From positions 1-34,591 of the forward strand of contig PXTG01000097.1 in NCBI GenBank assembly GCA_003023365.1: 34,591 nucleotides of DNA. The letters run 5' to 3'. The DNA comes from Bacteroidetes bacterium QH_7_62_13 (GTDB taxonomy: Bacteria; Bacteroidota; Rhodothermia; Rhodothermales; Salinibacteraceae). The position numbers and the translations under genes are program-made. This document shows positions 8,373 to 16,025 of this stretch, in pieces (positions within the stretch are counted from its first letter, which is position 1; every line of letters begins with the position of its first letter). Under the pieces are notes generated by a model. The model saw nothing but the letters and a program-made list of their open reading frames with translations. It did no database searches and was not told where the DNA came from.

Positions 8373-8895
8373 ATGGACGACTCGCTACGCATCATCCAGT
8401 ACCTGTACGGGGACGAGGTCGACGACCCCGACTTTCCTCGCCGGGTGGCGGGGGACGACGACCTCCCCCTCGCCCGACGCTGACGTGGTTGATCGCATCG
8501 TGGACCGGGCGGCCGAGGCCGCTCGTTCTCCCTCGTCTTCGCCCGGAGATCGCGCGCCTGACCGAGCGGCCCGCACCCCGGACCACAACCGGACGCGACG
8601 CCTGCAGAATGCGGGCGCAGTTCTCGCCTTACTGCTCGCCCTCGGCGTCGGCTGGTGGTACACGCCGGGCGACACGGCTCCCACCGAGGCCCCAAGCACG
8701 TCGTCCCCCCAGCAGGCGCCGACCACGGCCTCGTCGGAGCAACCCCAGAACGCGCAAGATGCCGAGGCGCTGCCCGAGTGGGATGATCGCGACGAAGTGG
8801 TGCGCCTCCATCGCCGCATCGAGACGCTGCGAACGCAGAACCGCTCTGGCGCGTGGGGCGGCAGCATGCAAACAGCTACTCAGACGAAGCCCTAG
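8373..8895 (+). pseudogene. Anti-sigma-factor-like membrane protein, interrupted by a frameshift
   Basis: A frame starting at the ATG at 8373 reads MDDSLRIIQYLYGDEVDDPD and runs into a TGA at 8481-8483. A second frame, one base over, continues with SPDADVVDRIVDRAAEAAR, a transmembrane segment (AGAVLALLLALGVGWWY), a Pro/Thr/Ser-rich linker and a charged helix (EVVRLHRRIETLRTQNRSG) to the TAG at 8893-8895. Removing one C from the five-C run at 8465-8469 joins the two into a single protein of about 173 residues. The N-terminus looks like a short cytoplasmic anti-sigma domain, and position after an ECF sigma gene supports that role. The joined N-terminal domain is also shorter than I would expect, so a deletion that shifted the frame is an alternative to a one-base insertion or a sequencing error. 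Confidence 0.6.
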
Positions 8896-8966
8896 CCGCC
8901 CGTCGACTTGACTGCACGGACCGCCCGATCCCGTCCGCCCGAACGAACGACGAGCCTCCAACGCCG

Positions 8967-9719
8967 ATGACTCGATTCTCCCGACTTGGCTACGTCTTCC
9001 TCCTCGGAACCTTTCTGTGGAGCATTCTCCTGCCCGCAGCCCTCGCCCAGCAAATGCGAACCCTCACCGTCCGCGACAGCGCCGTCTACGTCGACGGGAA
9101 AAAGCTCTCGGCGGATCAGGTCCCCGGCGACCTCGAACTGGACGGCATTACCGCCCGGTACCAGTTCGTCGGTATTCAGCGCCCCATTATTGAACTCAAC
9201 GGACGCCTCTTCGCGGTCGACAACGGGCTGAAGCCGGTCTCCGAGGACGAGGTCAACGCACAGGAGTCCTCCGTCATCCTCCAGGAGCTCAAGGCCCGTC
9301 CCTCCGCGATCGCGTCGTCGGACGCCCAGCGCGGCCCACGGGGCCAGTCCGCCTCCCCGACCCTCTCCCGGACCCGTGCCCCGCAGGAACGCTACTTGAG
9401 TGAAGTAGAAAAAGCGAACCGCGAACTCTACAAGCGCCTGATGCGCGAGCGAACGATGGAGAGTCAGGCGAAAGACCTGGCCCGCGTGATCCACATGCTT
9501 CCCGAAGACAGCGACGAACGACGGGCGAAGGTCGACTCCCTTCGCAGCCTGCTCAACAATATTTTCGCCCTGAAGCAGGAAAACCGTCGTCAGGAGATTG
9601 AGCGGCTGCAGCGCGAGATTCAGAAATTGCAGCGAAACCTGCAGAAACGCAGCCAGATGCGGGACCGAATGATCGACCATCGATTGAACCAACTGGTGGC
9701 CCCCTCGTCTGGACGCTGA
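8967..9719 (+). CDS. Secreted protein with a C-terminal coiled coil, third gene of the sigma unit
   Basis: I do not recognise a named family. From the ATG at 8967 the protein has 250 residues with a signal peptide (LGYVFLLGTFLWSILLPAALA, cleavage after ALA-Q near residue 27). A small domain of about 70 residues follows (TVRDSAVYVDGKKLSADQVP), with a variable Ser/Arg-rich linker. The C-terminal third is strongly helical and charged, with heptads such as RRQEIERLQREIQKLQRNLQ, so it probably forms a periplasmic coiled coil. The open frame extends upstream to 8853, but that part overlaps the anti-sigma-like gene and lacks the signal peptide pattern. Its place behind sigma and anti-sigma genes suggests a role in sensing or responding to envelope stress; this is inference from context. 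Confidence 0.75.
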   Translation: MTRFSRLGYVFLLGTFLWSILLPAALAQQMRTLTVRDSAVYVDGKKLSADQVPGDLELDGITARYQFVGIQRPIIELNGRLFAVDNGLKPVSEDEVNAQESSVILQELKARPSAIASSDAQRGPRGQSASPTLSRTRAPQERYLSEVEKANRELYKRLMRERTMESQAKDLARVIHMLPEDSDERRAKVDSLRSLLNNIFALKQENRRQEIERLQREIQKLQRNLQKRSQMRDRMIDHRLNQLVAPSSGR

Positions 9720-9942
9720 TGCTCTCCCGGGACGCCCGGCATCGTCCCTTCTTTCGCCCCGTAACCTCCGGAGGACGTGTGAATTGCCGGGGATCGGCTG
9801 CACCTCAGGCTTTACTTTAGGTGCGACGACCTTCATCATGTAGGTGGAGGTATTTTCCGGCGGGTGTCCCGCTGCTCACCGGTCCAATTCTCACTCGGAC
9901 CGATCGCGGGAACGCCGCACACAGTTTCCCCTTCTGCACGTG

Positions 9943-11211
9943 ATGACGGACAGGGCCATGTCCCCTTCGATCTGCACCTCTTCCTCACGTTCCCGGCTCA
10001 GTCCTCCCCTCCGGCTTTTCCTGGCAACGATTGGTGTACTGGTGCTTCTGGGCGTAGAGACGGCCCCGGCGACGGCGCTCGTCGAAGATGTGCTATTTAC
10101 CGCCCGGTCCGACGGCCAGGGATACGTGATTCGCGTCCGCACGGCGGACACGATTAAAGCATACGGCATGCCTCGCTCCGCCGGCGAGCATACGATCGAG
10201 TGGGTGCTCTACAACACGGCCCTCCACGACAACTACCGGAAGGGATCCGCCAAGGGCCCAGTCAACCGCTACAGCACGACGACCCGGAATGGACACCTCA
10301 TTCTTCGGTTTGAGCTGGACCCGGAGCGCTCCGTAGACCCGAAGGTCTACCGGGACGGCGCCTCCAATGATCTCCTCCTGAACCTGGCGTACCGGGACGG
10401 AAGCGTCCCGGTGGCGGACGCCCAACAGGAATCGTCCTCCGGAGTGGTTCAACAAGCCTCTACCCCGTCCCAGCCCCCAAATGGAGCTTCGGAGGCCGCC
10501 CGCGAGCGGTGGAAGCTTGACACGGTAGTCATCGACCCGGGGCACGGCGGCAAGGATCCCGGCGCCACGGCCAACGGGCTCTACGAGAAGGACATCGTGC
10601 TGGACGTCGCGCACAAGCTCGGCACGTACGTCGAAAACCGGCTCGGCGTCAACGTCGTCTATACCCGTACGGACGACCGCTTCATTCCGCTGGAGGAGCG
10701 CGGACACATGGCCAACGAGGCCGGCGCCAAGCTCTTTATCTCCATTCACGCCAACGCGTCTCGTGCCCGCTCCGCATACGGGAGTAGCACCTACTTCCTC
10801 GGTCCCTCCAAGACCGACGCCGCCGAGAAGGTAATGGAGCGGGAGAACAGCGTGATCAAGTACGAGGAAAACACCGAGCGGTACGAAAACTACGACGAGC
10901 AGGCCCTCGTCCGGCAGACGCTCACTCAGAGCGCGTACATGCGCCAGAGCGAACAGCTGGCGTCCTCGATCCAAACGCAATTTGACGAGCGCGTCCACCG
11001 GAAAGATCGGGGCGTCCACCAGGCCGGCTTCTACGTTCTGTGGAGTGCTTCCATGCCGTCGGTCCTCGTCGAACTCGGTTTCATGACCAATCCGAAGGAG
11101 GCCCGGTACCTCAATAGCGACCAGGGACAAACCTATCTGGCCAGCGCCATCTTCCGTGCGGTCCGATCCTACAAGAAGCAGTACGAAAAGGGAATCTTCG
11201 CTGGCGAGTAG
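9943..11211 (+). CDS. N-acetylmuramoyl-L-alanine amidase with AMIN domain (AmiC type)
   Basis: The enzyme cleaves the amide between N-acetylmuramic acid and the stem peptide of peptidoglycan in the periplasm, mainly during cell separation. From the ATG at 9943 it has 422 residues: a signal/anchor segment at about 20-45 (LRLFLATIGVLVLLGVETAPA), an AMIN-like beta domain (about 46-155, VEDVLFTARSDGQGYVIRV), a Ser/Gln/Pro linker, and an Amidase_3 domain from about 190. Zinc ligands are seen in DPGHGG (His about 201), LYEKD (Glu about 215) and ISIHANA, and the catalytic Glu in VELGFMTNP. Homologous frame continues upstream to 9844 without protein-like features; the ATG at 9958 is another possible start. 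The gap 9720-9942 carries a CCTCCGGAGG palindrome at 9765-9774 but no gene. Confidence 0.93.
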   Translation: MTDRAMSPSICTSSSRSRLSPPLRLFLATIGVLVLLGVETAPATALVEDVLFTARSDGQGYVIRVRTADTIKAYGMPRSAGEHTIEWVLYNTALHDNYRKGSAKGPVNRYSTTTRNGHLILRFELDPERSVDPKVYRDGASNDLLLNLAYRDGSVPVADAQQESSSGVVQQASTPSQPPNGASEAARERWKLDTVVIDPGHGGKDPGATANGLYEKDIVLDVAHKLGTYVENRLGVNVVYTRTDDRFIPLEERGHMANEAGAKLFISIHANASRARSAYGSSTYFLGPSKTDAAEKVMERENSVIKYEENTERYENYDEQALVRQTLTQSAYMRQSEQLASSIQTQFDERVHRKDRGVHQAGFYVLWSASMPSVLVELGFMTNPKEARYLNSDQGQTYLASAIFRAVRSYKKQYEKGIFAGE

Positions 11212-11242
11212 TCGCTGAGGCGGTCGAGTAATCGCTGAGGCG
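11205..11242. repeat. 20-base tandem duplication across the amidase stop codon
   Basis: Two copies of an 18-base word (CGAGTARTCGCTGAGGCG) lie at 11205-11222 and 11225-11242, 17 of 18 bases alike, with a period of 20. The first copy holds the amidase TAG stop, so the second is noncoding. It looks like a recent replication-slippage duplication. Confidence 0.7.
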
Positions 11243-11429
11243 ATTCTCTTACCCCCGCCGCCGAAACTCGTCCCGTACACATGCGACGCGCGGAGCAGTT
11301 CGGGGGCCCTCGTTACGCCCGTCCCGTTGCCGGCGGCTTTCCTTCTGTGCGATGCCTCCGCTGGGGCCACGGTGCCGCCCATCGAAGGCGTCCCCCCGAA
11401 AGCATTCGTCATCTCTCCCCCCAAGTGCC

Positions 11430-11996
11430 ATGCGTTCCTCCTTCCTCCTCTCTACTTTCGTCCTCGCCCTCCTTCTCGCGGGCTGCGACGCCACCAGCCC
11501 CCAGAGCACGGTGATTCTAAACGCGAATTCGCCGGAGTCTCCGACTACCGAGTACACGTTCTCCTACGACCCCAGCGAGTCGGGGGCCATCACGGTACAA
11601 TCCCAAAGCGACGACAACTTGACCTCCACCTTGGAGACGAACGGATTCCGCCGAGACGACATTACGTCGGCCCGAGTCGATAGCGTCAAGCTCGAACGCC
11701 TATCGCCGAAAGGTTTGTCGCGGGCCGAACGAGCCGTATTCGATTACCTCCAGGGCGCAACCGTCTACCTCGGTTCGAATACAGACGGGCCCAGAATTGC
11801 GGAGGCGTCGTTTCAGACGACCGACGAGCGGGAGATATCGCTCCCCGTACAGACCGCCGACGTCACCGGAACCGTAAAGAGCGGACCGACCCGTGCTTTC
11901 TTACGACTCGACACGGCCGACGAGTCGAGGCCTGATCGCAACCGAGATCGAGTCAGGGTTACGGTATACTTCCGAATTGAAGTACGGAGCGTGTAG
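11430..11996 (+). CDS. Lipoprotein of unknown function
   Basis: The 188-residue protein begins with a lipoprotein signal peptide, lipobox LLAGC with the lipidated Cys at residue 19, directly followed by DATSPQ. After the anchor it is a beta-rich, Ser/Thr- and Asp-rich domain without a motif I recognise. The C-terminal half (VTGTVKSGPTRAFLRLDTADE, VRVTVYFRIEVRSV) looks like a beta-sandwich. The frame extends to 11352, but the ATG at 11430 is the one that gives a proper signal peptide. The serpin at 19567 carries nearly the same post-lipobox start (CDATGPQ), typical of lipoproteins in this lineage. It follows the amidase on the same strand after about 220 bases. An outer membrane or periplasmic location is likely. 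Confidence 0.8.
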   Translation: MRSSFLLSTFVLALLLAGCDATSPQSTVILNANSPESPTTEYTFSYDPSESGAITVQSQSDDNLTSTLETNGFRRDDITSARVDSVKLERLSPKGLSRAERAVFDYLQGATVYLGSNTDGPRIAEASFQTTDEREISLPVQTADVTGTVKSGPTRAFLRLDTADESRPDRNRDRVRVTVYFRIEVRSV

Positions 11997-12018
11997 AGGA
12001 CCACGCCCTTGTGCCCCT

Positions 12019-12417
12019 CTACCGTACGGCGTCGCAGGAGATCTCGACCCGGGCGTTGCGGGGCAGCGCCGATACCTCCATCGCCTGTCGGGCCGGGGAC
12101 TGCTCGTTAAAGTACCGGGCGTAGACCTCGTTGACCTGCGCGTAATCGCTGACGTCCGTCAGGAGCACCTCGCAGCGCACAACGTTCTCGAACGTCATGC
12201 TCGCCGCCTTGAGAATCGCTCCAATGTTTTCGAGCACCCGCTCGGTTTCTGCCTCGATGCTTCCGTCAATCATGCTCCCCGTCTCCGGATCGATTGCGAT
12301 TTGGCCGGACACATACAACTGATCGTTCACGAGCACGCCCTGACTGTACGGCCCGATGGCCGCCGGGGCGAGAGGGGTCGTAACGATACTGCGAGAGGCG
12401 GAGGTGGAGGTAGACAT
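12019..12417 (-). CDS. ridA: Rid family reactive intermediate deaminase
   Basis: The 132-residue protein belongs to the RidA/YjgF/UK114 family, which hydrolyses reactive enamine/imine intermediates made by PLP enzymes and so protects them. Landmarks are the N-terminal APAAIGPYSQGV, the central LYVSGQIAIDPETG, and the C-terminal PARQAMEVSALPRNARVEI. Arg110 (in PAR) and Glu125 (in VEI) correspond to the substrate carboxylate-binding Arg105 and Glu120 of E. coli RidA, so it should be an active deaminase. The acidic, Ser/Thr-rich N-terminal dozen residues are an extension of this lineage. The gene converges with the lipoprotein at 11430 (22 bases between) and is divergent from mnmA. Confidence 0.94.
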   Translation of the reverse strand: MSTSTSASRSIVTTPLAPAAIGPYSQGVLVNDQLYVSGQIAIDPETGSMIDGSIEAETERVLENIGAILKAASMTFENVVRCEVLLTDVSDYAQVNEVYARYFNEQSPARQAMEVSALPRNARVEISCDAVR

Positions 12418-12460
12418 AACGGGTCAAGGATGGGATCGCGGAAAAACGTGACACCCGTTA
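12417..12460. promoter_or_regulatory. Inverted repeat just upstream of ridA
   Basis: TAACGGGT at 12417-12424 and ACCCGTTA at 12453-12460 form a perfect 8-base inverted repeat with a 28-base spacer. The left arm reaches into the ridA start codon, so it could be an operator or a leader hairpin of ridA. The rest of the 292-base ridA-mnmA interval (12418-12709) must carry both divergent promoters, but no exact Bacteroidota -7 element was found there. Confidence 0.35.
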
Positions 12461-12709
12461 AGATTTGTCTGCTGGGAACGTGGTACAAGCGAATATTTTC
12501 TGAAGAGCCGCTTCCTCGAACGCCCGACGCTGATTCCCCGAACTCCGTTCGCTCGGCCCGGCCTGCGCCGACTGCGGTACTCTCCGTTCGCGTTCAATTC
12601 TGCGGGAAGTCCCGGCCTTGCTCCCCCGGCTTCCCGGAACGCCACTCTATAGAAATCAGTTCGACTGTATCTCCAATCAAATACCCTCCATTCATCCGCC
12701 CCCTTAGTT

Positions 12710-13861
12710 ATGGGCAAGAAGGGACGCGTGCTCGTCGCCATGAGCGGTGGTGTCGACTCGTCGGTCACCGCCGTGCTGCTCGACGAGCGCGGCTACGACG
12801 TCGTCGGCCTCACCATGAAGACATGGGACTATTCCACCAGTGGCGGACGCGACGATAAGGAGGTGGGGTGCTGCTCCATCGAGTCGATGAATGACGCCCG
12901 CGTCGTGGCCACCAAGCACGGCTTCCCCCACTTCGTCGTCGACCTGCGGGAGGAATTCGGCGACTGGGTGATCGAGCGATTCACCAACGAATACCTCTCG
13001 GGACGTACGCCCAATCCGTGCGTGCTCTGCAACACCCACATCAAGTGGGACGCCCTCCTACAGCGGGCCGACGACCTGGACTGCGAATACATCGCCACCG
13101 GTCATTACGCCAACGTCCGCTACGACGAAGACCTGGAGCGGTACGTGCTGAGCCGAGGGAAGGACCTGAACAAGGATCAGAGCTACGCCCTCTGGGGACT
13201 GCCCCAGGAGCATCTGGCCCGGTCCCTCTTTCCACTCGGCGCCTACGAAAAGCCCGAGATTCGCGAAATGGCCGCCGAGTTCGGCCTCGATAACGTGGCC
13301 GACAAGCCCGACTCCTATGAGATCTGCTTCATTCCAGATAACGATTATCCCCGCTTCCTGAAAGATCGGGTCGATGGGCTGGAGGAGGAGGTGAGCGGCG
13401 GCAAGTTTGTTCTAAGCGACGGCACCGTCGTTGGCGAACACGACGGCTACCCCTTCTACACCATTGGCCAGCGCCGAGGGCTAGACCTCGCTCTCGGAGA
13501 ACGCGTCTACGTGACCGACATCGACCCGGAGACGAATACGATTACCGTGGGGCCGAGGGAGGAGCTCATGGAGCAGACCCTGACGGCCCACGAGATCAAC
13601 CTCGTGAAGTACCCCGAGCTCGACGAGGAACAACCCGCCTGGGGGACCATCCGCTACAACGACGACGGGGCCGGGTGCCTCGCGTGGCAGCCCGACGACG
13701 ACACCTTGAAGGTGGCCTTTAGTGAACCGCGTCGCGCCATCACGCCGGGCCAGAGCCTCGTGCTCTACGAAGACGACGACGTGCTCGGCGGCGGCTGGAT
13801 CCAGGAGGTAGGAAGCGAGACCCTCGAGACATCCGACCAAGTTGCCGATGCCCATGCCTGA
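12710..13861 (+). CDS. mnmA: tRNA-specific 2-thiouridylase MnmA (TrmU)
   Basis: The enzyme places sulfur on carbon 2 of the wobble uridine (U34) in tRNAs for Lys, Glu and Gln, using ATP and a sulfur relay. The 383 residues match the family length. The PP-loop SGGVDSS is at residues 12-18. The catalytic cysteines are Cys104 in NPCVLCN and Cys206 in SYEICFIPD. The family stretches GHYANVRY, KDQSYALWGL and YTIGQRRGL are all present, and the C-terminal beta-barrel runs from about residue 245. The ATG at 12710 leads straight into the N-terminal strand. It is divergent from ridA, and its 3' end overlaps the start of the small lipoprotein gene by 14 bases, which suggests the two are translated from one message. 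Confidence 0.96.
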   Translation: MGKKGRVLVAMSGGVDSSVTAVLLDERGYDVVGLTMKTWDYSTSGGRDDKEVGCCSIESMNDARVVATKHGFPHFVVDLREEFGDWVIERFTNEYLSGRTPNPCVLCNTHIKWDALLQRADDLDCEYIATGHYANVRYDEDLERYVLSRGKDLNKDQSYALWGLPQEHLARSLFPLGAYEKPEIREMAAEFGLDNVADKPDSYEICFIPDNDYPRFLKDRVDGLEEEVSGGKFVLSDGTVVGEHDGYPFYTIGQRRGLDLALGERVYVTDIDPETNTITVGPREELMEQTLTAHEINLVKYPELDEEQPAWGTIRYNDDGAGCLAWQPDDDTLKVAFSEPRRAITPGQSLVLYEDDDVLGGGWIQEVGSETLETSDQVADAHA

Positions 13862-14252
13862 ACGTCCCGCCTCCCTGTCCGCGCACTCGTCCCTGTGGCT
13901 TGCTGCGATGAGCGTCACGCTTGCGCTCGTCGGCTGCGCCCCGAACGAGCAGCATACAAGCCCGGAAGAAGCAGCTTCGACTCCCCCTCCGGATACAACG
14001 ACCCGTTCTGTGACCGACGATACCATTCAGGGAACCGGGACCATTCGCTACGTGGACCTCGAAGGGGGCTTCTACGGCCTCGTCGCCTCCGACGGAACGA
14101 AGTACGACCCCACGCCCCTCCCCGATAGCCTTCAGGTAGACGACCTCTCCGTTCGCTTTCGGGTGGAGGAGAAAGACACAATGACCACCCGCATGTGGGG
14201 ATCCCCAGTCGAGGTGATCGAGATCGAACGAATCGACGACGAAAACGAGTAG
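13848..14252 (+). CDS. Small lipoprotein with a beta-barrel-like domain
   Basis: The 134-residue protein starts at the ATG at 13848 (13854 is also possible) inside the end of mnmA. A signal segment (LWLAAMSVTLALVGC) ends in a lipobox with Cys near residue 30, followed by a Ser/Thr/Pro-rich linker to about 60. The mature domain of roughly 70 residues starts GTGTIRYVDLEGGFYGLVA and ends SPVEVIEIERI. The pattern GTIRYVDLEGGFYG...MWG.PVEV recurs, as I recall, in small secreted proteins of many bacteria and archaea and looks like an OB-like small barrel, but I cannot name a function. Overlap with mnmA implies co-translation; a functional link with tRNA thiolation is not evident. Confidence 0.75.
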   Translation: MPMPERPASLSAHSSLWLAAMSVTLALVGCAPNEQHTSPEEAASTPPPDTTTRSVTDDTIQGTGTIRYVDLEGGFYGLVASDGTKYDPTPLPDSLQVDDLSVRFRVEEKDTMTTRMWGSPVEVIEIERIDDENE

Positions 14253-14300
14253 GTTCCCGTTCTGTGCGGCCGATAACCGGTGTGGATGCGAGGAGGAGGG

Positions 14301-14335
14301 GGAACATTGAAATTCGCCACCTGGTTCAACATTCC
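14301..14335. promoter_or_regulatory. Interrupted inverted repeat upstream of rtcB
   Basis: GGAACATTGAA (14301-14311) and TTCAACATTCC (14325-14335) are an 11-base inverted repeat with 9 matching pairs and a 13-base spacer, 77 bases before the rtcB start. The matching blocks GGAA and TTGAA are symmetric about the centre, as expected for a dimeric regulator site. No regulator gene is adjacent, so the role is open. Confidence 0.4.
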
Positions 14336-14412
14336 AGTCTCACGCCCTAAGAATAACCGAGGCGTTGCGTTAAGGATCAAACGAAGAGTCCGATCGCGCA
14401 CGTCGAGCATAC

Positions 14413-15852
14413 ATGGAACGGACGGATTTGACGCGGATCGACGAGTTCACCTGGGAAATTCCGGACTCGTTCCGAGAATCGATGCGTGTTCCGGTGCGCA
14501 TCATTGCCAACGAGGATCTCATCGGAGACATCATTCGAGGAGAGGCGATCGATCAGGCCATCCAGACGGCGATGCTGCCCGGACTGGTTGGCCATCTTGT
14601 CGTTATGCCCGACGTGTACAGCGGCCAGGGCGCTCCCGTCGGCATTGTGGCCGTTTCGAAGTGGCCAGTGGGCACGATTGCCCCGGGCGCCATCGGCCAC
14701 GACATCAACACCGGCGTGCGCCTGCTCGGGTCGGACATTGACCTGAGCGAAGCCGAGGGCAACTTCGACGTTCTTGCCGACGCCTTGAAGGCGCACATTC
14801 CGAGCGGCTCCGAGGCCGAGGGCTCCCTTCACCTGAACAAGAGCGAGGTGGATCACGTGGCGCAGTCCGGCGCGCAATGGGCCCTCCGCAAGGACATGGC
14901 CCAGCAGGATGACCTCGTGCGGGCCGAAGAGGGCGGACGCCTCAACGAGGCCGACCCCGGGAAAGTGAGTGACGCGGCCCGATCGCTCGGCGCCCAGCAG
15001 CTCGGCACGCTTGGGGGCGGCGAACACTTCATCGAGATTCACGCCGTCGAAGAGGTCTTCAATCGCGCCGCCGCCGTAACGATGGGCTTGAAGGAGGATA
15101 CGATTGTCGCCCAAATTCATTGCGGCTCGCGGGGCTACGGCCGTCAGGTGTGTGCCGATTACATCGAGCGATTTCAGGACGTCGCTCCCAACTACGACAT
15201 TACACCGCCCGATCCGAACCTCGCCTGCGTGCCCCTCGAGTCGACGGAGGCGGAAGACTACATGGGCGCCATGCGGGCGGCTGCCAATTACGCCTACGCC
15301 AATCGGCAGGTGCTGGCCCACCGGGTCCGAGAAGTGTTTGACGACGCGCTGGAGGGAATGGGCAACCGCCTCAAGACGGTGTACGACGTGGCCCACAACC
15401 TCGGCCAGATTGAGATGCACCAGGTAGAGGGGAAGCACATGCGTTGCTACGTCCACCGGAAGGGGGCCGCGCGCGCCTTCGGTCCGGGCACACCCGGTAT
15501 TTCCTTACCGTACCGTGCTCTCGGTCAGCCGGTCCTCGTGCCCGGCAGCATGGGCGAGACATCCTGGGTGATGCTCGCCACGCGCGAGAGCATGCAGAAA
15601 AGCTTCGGGTCTGCGTGCCACGGGGCCGGTCGCACGATGAGTCGCCACGAAGCCAACCACCACGCCGACCCCGTAACGCTCGACGATGAACTTGAAGGGC
15701 AGGGCATACACGTTCGCTCCGGGGACGGTGCCTCTTCGGGAGGCGGCGTCAAGATCAAGGAAAACACCGACGCCATCGTCGAAACCGTGGCGGGTGCCCG
15801 CCTGGCGAGCAAGGTGGCTCGCCTGCGCCCCCTCGCTGTGGTCCATGGATAG
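14413..15852 (+). CDS. rtcB: RtcB family RNA ligase with altered metal-site residues
   Basis: RtcB joins RNA 2',3'-cyclic phosphate or 3'-phosphate ends to 5'-OH ends using GTP and manganese, in RNA repair or tRNA splicing. The 479-residue length and the order of motifs fit the family: MPDVYSGQGAPVG (65-77), GHDINTGVRLL (95-105), GTLGGGEHFIEI (198-209), IHCGSRG (235-241), DVAHN (325-329) and CHGAGR (402-407). The guanylated His is kept (His403), as are Asp97, His205, His236 and His328. The metal-bridging Cys of DINCG is Thr100, the Asn before the metal His (GGGNH) is Glu204, and the Ser after His236 is Cys237. So it may be a divergent paralogue with changed metal use or reaction. No archease or RtcA/RtcR gene is adjacent. 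Confidence 0.85.
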   Translation: MERTDLTRIDEFTWEIPDSFRESMRVPVRIIANEDLIGDIIRGEAIDQAIQTAMLPGLVGHLVVMPDVYSGQGAPVGIVAVSKWPVGTIAPGAIGHDINTGVRLLGSDIDLSEAEGNFDVLADALKAHIPSGSEAEGSLHLNKSEVDHVAQSGAQWALRKDMAQQDDLVRAEEGGRLNEADPGKVSDAARSLGAQQLGTLGGGEHFIEIHAVEEVFNRAAAVTMGLKEDTIVAQIHCGSRGYGRQVCADYIERFQDVAPNYDITPPDPNLACVPLESTEAEDYMGAMRAAANYAYANRQVLAHRVREVFDDALEGMGNRLKTVYDVAHNLGQIEMHQVEGKHMRCYVHRKGAARAFGPGTPGISLPYRALGQPVLVPGSMGETSWVMLATRESMQKSFGSACHGAGRTMSRHEANHHADPVTLDDELEGQGIHVRSGDGASSGGGVKIKENTDAIVETVAGARLASKVARLRPLAVVHG

Positions 15853-15875
15853 CGGCTCGTTTTCGGTCTCCAGGT

Positions 15876-15889
15876 GCCGGTGCACCGGC
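15876..15889. repeat. 14-base perfect palindrome after rtcB
   Basis: GCCGGTGCACCGGC is a perfect palindrome 24 bases after the rtcB stop. With no loop and no T-run it is not a standard terminator; it could be an operator for the response regulator gene at 16026 or a chance GC-rich palindrome. The rest of 15853-16025 shows no gene. Confidence 0.4.
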
Positions 15890-16025
15890 GTGGACCACGT
15901 ACGACCCCTGGCCGAGACGTTTCACGACCTTCACGGCCTTCTCAGCACAGGGGAGACACATGCCTGGGTCCGCCGCGTTGGTGGGGGTACTATCACCGGC
16001 TCGATCACCACTTCCGTTCCGTCCC

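Noticed and set aside
9765-9774. CCTCCGGAGG palindrome with a GGAGG that could be a ribosome binding site for a GTG at 9779
   Set aside because: The frame that would start there is short and has no protein features; other genes in the window do not use Shine-Dalgarno sites.
10093-11424. 443-codon minus-strand frame over the amidase
   Set aside because: Antisense shadow of the amidase; no start context or domain.
14377-15456. 359-codon minus-strand frame over rtcB
   Set aside because: No recognisable domain; rtcB on the plus strand has all its family motifs.
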